A stretch of DNA of 64,000 nt from Gemmatimonadota bacterium (GTDB taxonomy: Bacteria > Latescibacterota > UBA2968 > UBA8231), in contig JABJJN010000008.1 in NCBI GenBank assembly GCA_018660835.1, positions 172,977 through 236,976 of the forward strand. Reading direction: 5' to 3'. Below the pieces are notes generated by a model. The model saw only the letters and a program-made list of their open reading frames with translations. It was not told the origin of the DNA and searched no databases. The stretch's first letter is position 1. The number at the start of each line of letters is the position of its first letter. The translations under genes were made by a program, and so were the position numbers. Below, piece after piece: positions 1 to 8,252 of this stretch.

Positions 1-33
1 ATATCCTGTTCATGCGTCGCTTTCGATGATGCC

Positions 34-72
34 CCTGTCAGGGCCCCCTGTCAGGGACCTCTGTCAGGGAAG
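34..72. repeat. Three tandem 13-bp repeats (CCTGTCAGGG core)
   Basis: Three consecutive 13-bp units begin at 34, 47 and 60. Each carries [CT]CTGTCAGGG followed by three variable bases. Each core is a near-palindrome (CCCTG/CAGGG around one base), so each could form a small hairpin. The last unit overlaps the final codons and stop of the kinase gene at 64-915. The 13-bp spacing differs from the 11-bp period of Pho boxes. The role is unknown. Confidence 0.6.
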
Positions 73-915
73 ACCGATTTTTCGAGCCAGGACCTGCGCC
101 GACACACGAGACTCAGACGCGAAACGAGCAAACATCCAGGTTTGAACCCGCTTGCTGTCCAGTTCGGCCAGTTCGCAGAAATGGGAAATCGTCGCCTCAG
201 CCTTCTCTGCAAGTCGCTCCTTGGCGTCTCCCAGGTGCTGAGTTGCGTCGTACGCCGGATCGCCGACATAGGGTTTCGGGTCGATGGCCAACCATGGCGT
301 CCTCTCCGCTCTCAGGACGTTGCCGGGGTGTAGATCCGTTGCCAACATAACTGACTCCGTCGCATCTGCTGCAAGCTGTGCACGTAGTTGGTCCCCTTCT
401 TCCTTAAGACCGAAGTCATACTCCGGCTCCGGCTGATCAGACGGACCACTGCGCCATGTCTCGACCATCTCTACCAATGTTCGAAACATTCCCTGCGGCG
501 GGTATCTCTTCCTTAAGCGCATCAAGATGTCGGCGACGACACGATCCTGAACTTCGAGAGGCTGGGCCTTCAGCGAGTCGCCAGGAATGCAGCGTTCCAA
601 CAACATCGCGTTCCTTGCCCGATCCGACTCGAGCAGCAGGACAGTCGGATCGCCACGCCAAAATGCCAGCCCCTTGATTTCATCATCTGCCTGAATGTGT
701 GGCATGCCGAGTTTGAGGATCGCTGCGTTCCCATCTTGGCGACGACAGGGAGCGACCCAGGAGACGGAGGCATTCTCAAGAATCGGGTCACCAAGTTCGA
801 GTGACCATTCATCCTCGAGGGCCTGGATGTTTGCGGGCAGAGCGCTGAGCCACTCTTTGTCTGCCTCACTCCTGCAGACCTTGTCCAGAAACTCGGGAAT
901 GACGAGAGCAGTCAT
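64..915 (-). CDS. Aminoglycoside/streptomycin 6-kinase-like phosphotransferase
   Basis: A 283-residue protein resembling the APH(6)/hydroxyurea-kinase branch of the protein-kinase-like fold. The catalytic loop reads TDLHPGN (D194, N199) and the metal-binding segment is IDPKPYVGDPAYD (D212). The usual HGD histidine before the catalytic Asp is replaced (LATD). The start overlaps the stop of the enolase-superfamily gene upstream as ATGA, so it is probably translationally coupled as the last gene of a sugar-processing operon. The true substrate may be a sugar or sugar-like metabolite rather than an antibiotic. The fold is well supported by the motifs; the substrate is unknown. Confidence 0.8.
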   Translation of the reverse strand: MTALVIPEFLDKVCRSEADKEWLSALPANIQALEDEWSLELGDPILENASVSWVAPCRRQDGNAAILKLGMPHIQADDEIKGLAFWRGDPTVLLLESDRARNAMLLERCIPGDSLKAQPLEVQDRVVADILMRLRKRYPPQGMFRTLVEMVETWRSGPSDQPEPEYDFGLKEEGDQLRAQLAADATESVMLATDLHPGNVLRAERTPWLAIDPKPYVGDPAYDATQHLGDAKERLAEKAEATISHFCELAELDSKRVQTWMFARFASESRVSAQVLARKIGLP

Positions 916-2162
916 GTCGTGAGCGATTCCAGCACCATGCCCTCGCGCTTGAGTCGAGCATACATCTGCTCGAATTCTGCCCCGCCGTCGTCATCCCAGT
1001 AACGCGTCTTGATCGGTGCGCAGAAGCTGAATGGCACGAGGCCCCGTTTCCAGTCAGGGCGCACCATGAAGTGCCCCGATGCGTCTGGATCCATAGGAAA
1101 ATACATCTGCGCGCCATTCGCGAAGCTTGATGCAATGATCCATCGCGATGGTGCGGGTAGTTCCAGATTCTTCAACCGCTCCAGCGCGTCGCGGTCAAGA
1201 CTGAGTCCCAATCCGGGCTTCTCAGATACTCGAACGCAGCCATTGATTGGCTCGAGTCGTTCGTGTACAACATCATCGGTCCAGGTTTCCGTATCGGTGT
1301 GGAAGTGAAGATTCGCTGACGGAAAAGAAGCCATCATGTGCGTCGTCATGGCGCGGGAGATCGTCGTACCCACATTCTGGATCGAAAAAGGGATGTTTCC
1401 GGCACCAAACAATCCCGCCTGACGCGTGACGGGACCGAGCAGTTGGTGGCCGCGGATATAGGCATCCCCCGCCCCCATCAACACCTCGTGTGTGCAGTCG
1501 AGGGCCGCACGATGTCGTACGATGGGCAGGCGAATACGCTGACGCAGATCGATCGAGCCCTCGATGTCCTTCTCGTCCATCACATCTTCGAAACAACCGG
1601 CAATGGGATACTCCTGCAGTCTCGTGAGCAGATCGACCATGTGGTCGTCCGTTCCGCCACCGGTGAAGTCATAGTGGACGCGAAAGCCCGACGGTGCGAC
1701 AGCCTGCATCGCCTCCGTCTGCTCAAAGACATTCTCAAAGGGCGACAGGTGGTACTTCATCCATGTGTACCCCATCGAAGCGTAGCGCTGCACTGCCTCG
1801 GCCATGTGATCCGGGTGGGTCGAGACAGTCCAGCTGCCCACGGGCACCCATGACCGGTACTTCTGTCCAAACAGCTTGTACACCGGCACTCCCGCCGCCT
1901 GGCCCATCAGATCGTACATCGCCATGCCCAAGGGCAGACTCAACTCATCGCCCATCCAGTCGAAGGGACTTGAGCCGATGTAGCGCTCCAACACGGCAGG
2001 ATCCACAACCCGCCCACCATCGCCAAGTCCGATCAAACCCGTATCCGTGTGGGCCACATAAATCGTTCGTCGCGTGGGCGGCCCGTAGTGACTCAGGGGA
2101 TAGTGCAGCCAGTCCTTGAAAGGCAGACTGATTTCGTGCACCTCGATCTCGGTAACCTTCAT
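912..2162 (-). CDS. Enolase-superfamily (mandelate racemase/MLE-like) protein
   Basis: A 416-residue protein with the two-domain mandelate racemase/muconate-lactonizing enzyme layout: an N-terminal capping domain, then a modified TIM barrel. The barrel shows a Lys in YTWMKYH, an acidic residue in VHYDFTGG and the Glu of CFEDV. The third metal-ligand position, normally an acidic residue after LPI, reads VRHRA. The start chosen is ATG at 2162 (MKVTEIEV), because extending upstream would overlap the previous gene by about 95 bases. A second protein here (39880-40959) shares the unusual third-ligand segment. Likely a sugar-acid dehydratase or epimerase, or a relative with altered chemistry. Confidence 0.82.
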   Translation of the reverse strand: MKVTEIEVHEISLPFKDWLHYPLSHYGPPTRRTIYVAHTDTGLIGLGDGGRVVDPAVLERYIGSSPFDWMGDELSLPLGMAMYDLMGQAAGVPVYKLFGQKYRSWVPVGSWTVSTHPDHMAEAVQRYASMGYTWMKYHLSPFENVFEQTEAMQAVAPSGFRVHYDFTGGGTDDHMVDLLTRLQEYPIAGCFEDVMDEKDIEGSIDLRQRIRLPIVRHRAALDCTHEVLMGAGDAYIRGHQLLGPVTRQAGLFGAGNIPFSIQNVGTTISRAMTTHMMASFPSANLHFHTDTETWTDDVVHERLEPINGCVRVSEKPGLGLSLDRDALERLKNLELPAPSRWIIASSFANGAQMYFPMDPDASGHFMVRPDWKRGLVPFSFCAPIKTRYWDDDGGAEFEQMYARLKREGMVLESLTT

Positions 2163-2175
2163 GTCTCGGTGGCCG

Positions 2176-3744
2176 TCATGTAACGACGTGTTCGTAGTAA
2201 CCGAGGTCGGCATCGACGAAACCCCGAGGCGAGCTGCGTCCCATGAGATAGTGGATCTCGAGTTCCACATCGCGCAGGCTCACCGTTCCCACAACCGCCG
2301 CATCTCGGTGACGCAAAGTCACCTCCAAGGTGTTCTCACCCCGTTGCGGCCATGCATCTGCTCCGAGTCGGAAGACATACCAATAGGTGGGCCCACCACG
2401 ATGACGAGGTGCCTGCATTCTGTACATCTGATTGATACGACGACAAGTATCTAACGGCAGCTCACACTCGTTGAGACGGAAGAGCACGTCATCCAACTCG
2501 GTGTTCTGAGCCAAACCGATACGCAACAGCACTTCGTGTACACGCCCCTCTTCGTGCGCGGCATGTAGATCGTCGCTGATCACCAAGGACACTTGAGCAG
2601 GTGTGTCGGTCTCAAGGGGAACAGGTAGCTGCGCCTCCGCTCCCGCTGGAGCAGCAAAACTGCTGTCCGTTGGGATGTAGTAGTATTTGTCTCGCGTCGC
2701 CATGATATCGGGGAAAGGCAACTCGCGCAGACGTTCATAGAAGCCGGCTTCATAGGGCCAGTGATGGAACCACTGTGCCAGGTAGAGCCCGTCGACGCCC
2801 TGATCCCAATAGTTGCAGGCCTGTGCCCGCATCATCGAGATGGGCCCCTCCCCCACACGATCCGAGCCAACGCTGGAGTGCAAAGCCGGAATCACGCTGC
2901 AGTCCGTGTCTTGTGTCAGTTCCAACAGAGGCCGGAAATCGAGATTCGGGTCCAGACGATGGGGACCGCCGAATGTCTCTGGCAGGACCACATCAACAAT
3001 CCCCTGGCGAATCCACTCTGTTACATCCAGACCGATCTCGTAGCCCATCTCCAGATCCAGGGGTACCCGTACGGCAAGTTCACGATCTTCCCCGCTACGC
3101 CTCACCGCCTCGTGAATCTGTCCCACAAAGTCCGTCATGACTCCTCGACCTGAGCCCACTTCATCGGGATGGAAGAAGCGAGGCTGGACATTCAGTTGCA
3201 GTTCGAACCCGGCTACGTCGTATGTCGACAAGGTTTCTTCGATGACGGCAAAGCGTTCCTGACGAACTTCCTCGTGGACGAAGTCGAGTCCATCCATCCA
3301 TAACAGATCGGCATGGTTCGCTCGTGCTCGAATCTCCAGATGCGGATTCTTGTGCCGGAAGTCCGAACAGCGCACGGTGGCACTCTCTGGCCCCGGATTC
3401 TGTACCAGAAGACAAGGATAAAGGCGGATGCCACGCAGTCGCGCGCGCTCGCAGACCAGACGTAGAGGATCATCACCGGACTCGATCAGACCCATCGCGT
3501 TCTGATGGGCGCGACGGAAGATCAGATGGTCCCACTCTGTCACGTTGTGGCCGAGCAGTTCCCCCGCCTGGGTCTCGTGCAGCATGGTGCGTCCTTCCCC
3601 CAGACAGAAGGAAACCGCCTCCACGGGCGTACCCGCCAGTTCATCGATGCACGCTGCGAACTGCTCCCGATACATGGGAGGTTCGTAGCGGTAGATGTGC
3701 GGGTGTCGACCGTCGTGATAGAACCAGATACGCGGAGTTGTCAT
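2176..3744 (-). CDS. TIM-barrel glycosidase-like protein (paralogue A)
   Basis: About 522 residues with no signal peptide. An N-terminal barrel-like region (roughly 1-370) resembles family-10-like glycosyl hydrolase proteins of uncultured bacteria, followed by a beta-rich C-terminal domain. It aligns in architecture with the protein at 4873-6534. Where that paralogue has VDGVELDFMRHP, this one has VAGFELQLNVQP (FELQLN at 180-185): the Glu is kept, the Asp and Arg are lost. ATG at 3744 was chosen because GAGG lies six bases upstream; a start at 3792 would overlap the preceding gene. Likely cytoplasmic carbohydrate processing; the activity is not established. Confidence 0.72.
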   Translation of the reverse strand: MTTPRIWFYHDGRHPHIYRYEPPMYREQFAACIDELAGTPVEAVSFCLGEGRTMLHETQAGELLGHNVTEWDHLIFRRAHQNAMGLIESGDDPLRLVCERARLRGIRLYPCLLVQNPGPESATVRCSDFRHKNPHLEIRARANHADLLWMDGLDFVHEEVRQERFAVIEETLSTYDVAGFELQLNVQPRFFHPDEVGSGRGVMTDFVGQIHEAVRRSGEDRELAVRVPLDLEMGYEIGLDVTEWIRQGIVDVVLPETFGGPHRLDPNLDFRPLLELTQDTDCSVIPALHSSVGSDRVGEGPISMMRAQACNYWDQGVDGLYLAQWFHHWPYEAGFYERLRELPFPDIMATRDKYYYIPTDSSFAAPAGAEAQLPVPLETDTPAQVSLVISDDLHAAHEEGRVHEVLLRIGLAQNTELDDVLFRLNECELPLDTCRRINQMYRMQAPRHRGGPTYWYVFRLGADAWPQRGENTLEVTLRHRDAAVVGTVSLRDVELEIHYLMGRSSPRGFVDADLGYYEHVVT

Positions 3745-3775
3745 CTGTAGCCTCTGTCTCCCTCGTCTTTTCTTC

Positions 3776-4873
3776 TCAGCGGTGCCAGTCATAGTCGAGA
3801 CCAGCCGAACGATCTTTCAGGGGCAGCTCAACTCGACATCCGCCCTGTGCCGCAGACATTTTCAAGGCCACTTCGACCTCCAGCGCCATCGCCACACGGC
3901 GACCCGAGTTCTTCGGTTCGTCGAGTCTGCCCGCCAGACAATCCATCACATCATTGAGACCATCGATGGCGGCACCGCCAGCTTGGTTGAGTTGCACACC
4001 CGGCCAGGGCCATTCGATTCTCGTCACGCCCGTTGATGTCTCGACGTCTTTGAAGATCTGCCAGGGCGTGTAGTTGCCGGCGTGCAGGATTTCTCCCGTC
4101 GTGCCCGTGAGGCGAACCGCAGGGGCTCCCTTGCGAAAATGCACGCCGAGGCCACCACCTGTCACCATGAGACCATCACCGCGAAATTCGCCACTACCCG
4201 ATTCGCGCGGGTCTTCATCGCCATGGCCAATCACCCAGGCCGGTGCGTCAGTGAGGAAGTAGGCCCAGTTTTGGTGTTGAGCAAAGACCACAGATTCCAT
4301 CGACACCAACTCACCAATCGCGCCCTCTGCCAGCAATCCACGAGCGACGGCAAAGGACGGATGGTTCACGGAAGTCGCCCCACAGACCAGGGGCACACCC
4401 GCCGCGGCGCAGATACTGACCATACGCTCTGCTTCCTCGATTGTGTCAGCAATCGGCTTCTCCGTGACGATACCCTTGGCACCACATTCGACGGCCAGGC
4501 AGGTCAGTGCCGCGCGTCCCTTCGTGTTTGACGCAATCGCGACGATCTCTGGTCGCTCTGTTTCCAACATCTGTCGGGCATCTGTGTACAACGCGTCGAC
4601 AGCATAGCGTTGTTGGAATGCCGCCAGTCGTTTTGGATCACGCTCCGCCGCCGCAACCAATTTGATCTCAGGACGATCGGCGAGAGCCTCGGCGTAACTG
4701 GTTGGCACATTGCTGCGTGGATTGTGCCGTTCGTGGTACGGGAATCGACGGTGCACGTCGAGTTCCGGTGTGGGGCGATCAACATCATCTACATGCCAGT
4801 GCCCCATACGTTGCGCCAGATCGTAGAGCATACCCATCCACCCGAGACCGATGATCGCACCTCGATAGCTCAT
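3776..4873 (-). CDS. Gfo/Idh/MocA-family NAD(P)-dependent oxidoreductase
   Basis: A 365-residue protein with an N-terminal Rossmann nucleotide-binding motif GLGWMG (residues 9-14) and the family's EKP signature (138-140), followed by the alpha/beta substrate domain. Family members oxidise or reduce hydroxyls of sugars, inositols and sugar acids. Its ATG shares one base with the stop of the upstream gene (TGATG), which indicates tight coupling. It sits between two related glycosidase-like proteins and before an enolase-superfamily gene, so the operon probably trims, oxidises and dehydrates an unusual sugar. The substrate cannot be read from sequence. Confidence 0.9.
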   Translation of the reverse strand: MSYRGAIIGLGWMGMLYDLAQRMGHWHVDDVDRPTPELDVHRRFPYHERHNPRSNVPTSYAEALADRPEIKLVAAAERDPKRLAAFQQRYAVDALYTDARQMLETERPEIVAIASNTKGRAALTCLAVECGAKGIVTEKPIADTIEEAERMVSICAAAGVPLVCGATSVNHPSFAVARGLLAEGAIGELVSMESVVFAQHQNWAYFLTDAPAWVIGHGDEDPRESGSGEFRGDGLMVTGGGLGVHFRKGAPAVRLTGTTGEILHAGNYTPWQIFKDVETSTGVTRIEWPWPGVQLNQAGGAAIDGLNDVMDCLAGRLDEPKNSGRRVAMALEVEVALKMSAAQGGCRVELPLKDRSAGLDYDWHR

Positions 4874-6534
4874 CAGCTTTGCTCCTTGTAGGCGATGGTG
4901 ATCTCCACGCCCTCCACAGTCAACTGCCCTGATCCCTTCTCGCCAACACGGATCTCTACCTCATTCACGCCATGCCGCAGGGACGATGCCGTCACGTCGA
5001 ATTCGACGAGTGTCGTGTCTTGCTCCACCAAATGGGGATACGTGGGATAATCGGCCCAGAACAGAGGGGCGATCTGCTGGCGCGACCAGCCACCGACCTG
5101 CACAACAGCTTTCTCCCATGTCAGAGACTCGCCATTGAGATTTACCTCGAGTCGACCGATCTCACTCAGCGGGCCCACTACCTGCGGAGCGACATCCGCT
5201 GCAGTCACATCCTGTGAAGTCGAATGTTCCGTGGCCAATCTGATCGCCACGATACACTGGCTGAGCGCATCCTCCTCAAGTGCCTGTTCTATATCATCCG
5301 CAATGCGCACCTTGATGACAGGCCCCCTGCCCCGAAAGCCAGGCTGTAACAGAACAGGCAATTGCGTGCAGGGACTCGCATAGCGAAAGGCACCAGAGTG
5401 CCCTTCGACTGGACTGACCGGCCCCGCGCTGTCCGTACCGTGGATCTTGTCACTTCGTGCCATCCCCTCTGGATCAGACAGTTCCTTGAAGATCCGTTCG
5501 TTCCAGTCACGGGGCATGGTGTAGAAATTGTAGAGATAGACGCCGTCAGCACCGTCCTCATACCAACGACTCGCCAGGGCACGCAGATGACGCTCGTCGA
5601 TATAGCGTGTTGCCTCGATACACCCATAGATGCGGCAGTTGGTACCCTGCGCCGCGTCGACGAAGGAGGTCACCGGTGTCTCAAAGGGAACAAAGCCACC
5701 GCCAACGACGACGATATCCACCAGATCCTCATCTATCCAGGTCACCACATCGAGCCCCGTGCGCAGCGAATCGGGCAGAGTGGGTGGCACACGTACGATC
5801 AACCACTGGCGGCGATCGCTCTGCTCTTCTCTCCGTCGTAGTCGCGCTTGCACTCGCCGTAACAGGTCCGTCATCAGATACGCATTAGCTTGCGCTTCCT
5901 CGATGCGGAACCATCCTGGATGGCGCATGAAATCGAGTTCGACACCGTCTACATCGAATTGCTCGAAGGTCTCACAGATGACCCTCTCCATATACTGGCG
6001 CACGTGAGCGAAGGCGTAGTCCTTGCCCGTGCGCATCGCCCATTCCAGTGATCCTTGCGGCAGCACCTCACCGGGTCGGCCAATCAACAGATCTGGCCGC
6101 TCCCGGCGGAAACTGCCATACCCGGGATGCGCAGGATCGATGACGTAGTGGCTGTTCATGCGCACACGTGGAAAGAACGGGATTCCACGACGGCGGCAGT
6201 CGGCGGCGAGCACGGTGAGTGGTCCGCCATCGGCAGCAATCAGTGCTTGCAGATTCTCTGCGATCCGCTCCTCGGCACCAGGTGTGGCGGAGTGCACGAA
6301 GGAGTTTTTCGTGCCATCGAGTTCGGCGGCAGACGCACCGAAGTGCTCACCAGATTCCAGCTCACACTGGTAGACCTCGTGATCGCCGATACTCCAGCCC
6401 AGAGCCCCTGCCGTATCGGCGTAGCTACCGACGATCTTCTCGCACAGATCGTGCGCCGTGACGGGTGGTTGAGTGGCCATAATCCACCCATCGTCGGTAA
6501 AAATGATCTTGGGGAAAGGTTCGTTGCGGTTCAT
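4873..6534 (-). CDS. TIM-barrel glycosidase-like protein (paralogue B)
   Basis: A 553-residue protein, first gene of the minus-strand operon. The barrel segment VDGVELDFMRHP (195-206) resembles the strand-end motif of family-10-like glycosyl hydrolases, with an acidic pair and the Arg-His expected at an active site. A beta-rich C-terminal domain of about 150 residues follows. No signal peptide is seen. ATG at 6534 is the first in-frame start; an AGGAGG lies about 16 bases upstream, unusually far, so the exact start is uncertain. It shares its layout with the protein at 2176-3744 but keeps the acidic motif more fully, so it is the better candidate for an active enzyme. Confidence 0.74.
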   Translation of the reverse strand: MNRNEPFPKIIFTDDGWIMATQPPVTAHDLCEKIVGSYADTAGALGWSIGDHEVYQCELESGEHFGASAAELDGTKNSFVHSATPGAEERIAENLQALIAADGGPLTVLAADCRRRGIPFFPRVRMNSHYVIDPAHPGYGSFRRERPDLLIGRPGEVLPQGSLEWAMRTGKDYAFAHVRQYMERVICETFEQFDVDGVELDFMRHPGWFRIEEAQANAYLMTDLLRRVQARLRRREEQSDRRQWLIVRVPPTLPDSLRTGLDVVTWIDEDLVDIVVVGGGFVPFETPVTSFVDAAQGTNCRIYGCIEATRYIDERHLRALASRWYEDGADGVYLYNFYTMPRDWNERIFKELSDPEGMARSDKIHGTDSAGPVSPVEGHSGAFRYASPCTQLPVLLQPGFRGRGPVIKVRIADDIEQALEEDALSQCIVAIRLATEHSTSQDVTAADVAPQVVGPLSEIGRLEVNLNGESLTWEKAVVQVGGWSRQQIAPLFWADYPTYPHLVEQDTTLVEFDVTASSLRHGVNEVEIRVGEKGSGQLTVEGVEITIAYKEQS

Positions 6535-6659
6535 AAGACGCCAATATAGACCTCCTGCCGCCAGATCTCGATAAACCTTTTGCTCTTACCTGGAATCTTA
6601 TGATGGCAGCAAAAGAGAAATCGCTTTTCTGCACATTGATCGCCACTACAGGATTGCAA
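6535..6659. promoter_or_regulatory. Divergent intergenic region with promoters for both flanking units
   Basis: This gap separates the minus-strand sugar operon from the plus-strand amidohydrolase, so both promoters should lie here. I could not identify a convincing -35/-10 pair on either strand. Confidence 0.35.
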
Positions 6660-8246
6660 GTGACCAGATTCAGATTCCTCTCCAATTCCGTCTTCCTTTT
6701 GATCACCTGCATCGCCCGCATTTCGATGGGCGATGTGGGATCTGCCGCTGCCCCCTCCATCATCATCGAGAACGTGAACATCATTCCTCTGGACGCCGAC
6801 CATGTCCTGTGGAATCAGCATGTTGTCGTCGAGGACGGCTCCATCACCCGGATGGGTCCACAGGACGAACTGAATCGCCCGTCGACTGGCCAGATAATTG
6901 ATGCAGACGGCGCTTACCTGATCCCGGGGCTCACCGACGCCCACATTCACCTGCTGGATTCGCGCGAACTGACCGTCTACCTGGCAAATGGTGTCACCAC
7001 CGTTCGCGACCTGGGTGGGTCGGACTGGCATCTGAATTTGCTGCGGGAATTGTCGACAGACACGACCGCCATCCCCAGACTCGTCGTGGCGTCGGCGGGC
7101 GTGTCAGATCAGATGGCGAGTGTCGCCAGGCAGACGGTGACCGCATCCAGACTGAGCGGCTACCCTCTCATCAAAATGATGAGTGCCCCAGATAGCGGCA
7201 CGTATCTTGATTTCATGAGCGAAGCACGGGCGCAGGGAATGCCCGTCATCGGCCACATTCCGCGCAGCATCGACCTGCAGACATTCATTACCGGCAATTG
7301 GCAGAAGGAGATCTCTCACCTCGAAGAGCTGATCTACGCCTACACCGCTCACCACGGTCACGACTATGGGCCAGCTGTCATTGATCTGCTTACACAGACC
7401 ATGCTCGACAATGACATCTCCATCGTGACGACGCTCGTACAGTTCCGTTCCATGATCCGTCAGCTGGAGTCTATTGATGATCAGCTCCACCAGCCTGCAC
7501 TGGAAACGGTCTCTCCTTTCACGCACCTGTCCTGGACGATGGACAACTACTCCATGCATTTGGAGCCCTCTCTGCTGCCGGAGTTACGCCAGCAGTTCGA
7601 CTTCCTGCAGAGGTTGGTTCGTGCCTTGGACGAAGCTGATGTGCCCCTCATGCTGGGCACAGACTCTGGTGTATCTGCGGTCGTTGCAGGAGCCGCAGTA
7701 CATCAGGAGTTGCAGTTGCTCGTAGAAAGTGGGCTTTCGCCCTATCGAGCCTTACGCATGGCCACAAGAAAACTCGATCCCATGGGACCAATGGCCGCGC
7801 AACCTGGCAGGATTGGCATCGGTGAACCTGCTGACTTGGTGATGCTCGCGGCCAATCCCCTCGACGACATCACCAACACTCAGCGAATTGAGGGGGTCAT
7901 GATGGGTGGGACCTGGTTGGCCAAGTCAGCACTGCAGCAGCGGTTGGCCGCGCTACAGCAGGCCTATCTACAGGAACGGAAGTTCACCGAACTCGTGATG
8001 GCAGACGGCATCGAACCCGCCCTGGCAACCATCACAGGGCCGAATATCCAATCCTCACACCGACTCGACCTGGCCGCCTACGAGTATCTGATCCGCGGCT
8101 TCCTCTCCATCGGTGGTGGTCAAGTGGCACAGCAGCTGGCCGACACGGCGAGAGACCTCTACCCCGAAAACGATCTGAGCCATTTTCTGCAAGGCATGGT
8201 TGCAGAGGCCGTGACGGCAGCGACAGTTGAGGCAGCACGCCCGTGA
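6660..8246 (+). CDS. Exported amidohydrolase-family protein (imidazolonepropionase-like)
   Basis: The metal-dependent amidohydrolase fold is marked by HIH (95-97), a Lys in YPLIKMM (172), His in VIGHIPR (199), His in SHLEE (220) and Asp in GTDSG (335), the usual ligands of a binuclear or mononuclear site. The GTG start at 6660 is preferred: AGGA lies six bases upstream and the N terminus becomes a clean signal peptide (two Arg, then a hydrophobic run ending near GSAAA). An in-frame ATG at 6600 has no such support. A C-terminal extension of about 100 residues follows the barrel. Likely a periplasmic hydrolase of cyclic amides or peptides; substrate unknown. Confidence 0.82.
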   Translation: MTRFRFLSNSVFLLITCIARISMGDVGSAAAPSIIIENVNIIPLDADHVLWNQHVVVEDGSITRMGPQDELNRPSTGQIIDADGAYLIPGLTDAHIHLLDSRELTVYLANGVTTVRDLGGSDWHLNLLRELSTDTTAIPRLVVASAGVSDQMASVARQTVTASRLSGYPLIKMMSAPDSGTYLDFMSEARAQGMPVIGHIPRSIDLQTFITGNWQKEISHLEELIYAYTAHHGHDYGPAVIDLLTQTMLDNDISIVTTLVQFRSMIRQLESIDDQLHQPALETVSPFTHLSWTMDNYSMHLEPSLLPELRQQFDFLQRLVRALDEADVPLMLGTDSGVSAVVAGAAVHQELQLLVESGLSPYRALRMATRKLDPMGPMAAQPGRIGIGEPADLVMLAANPLDDITNTQRIEGVMMGGTWLAKSALQQRLAALQQAYLQERKFTELVMADGIEPALATITGPNIQSSHRLDLAAYEYLIRGFLSIGGGQVAQQLADTARDLYPENDLSHFLQGMVAEAVTAATVEAARP

Positions 8247-8252
8247 GCGCCA

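Noticed and set aside
34-72. The three 13-bp repeats as a CRISPR array or Pho box
   Set aside because: There are no spacers of 25-40 bases, and the spacing is 13 rather than 11 bases.
912-2270. Longer start at 2270 for the enolase-superfamily gene
   Set aside because: It adds residues with no family similarity and overlaps the preceding gene by about 95 bases.
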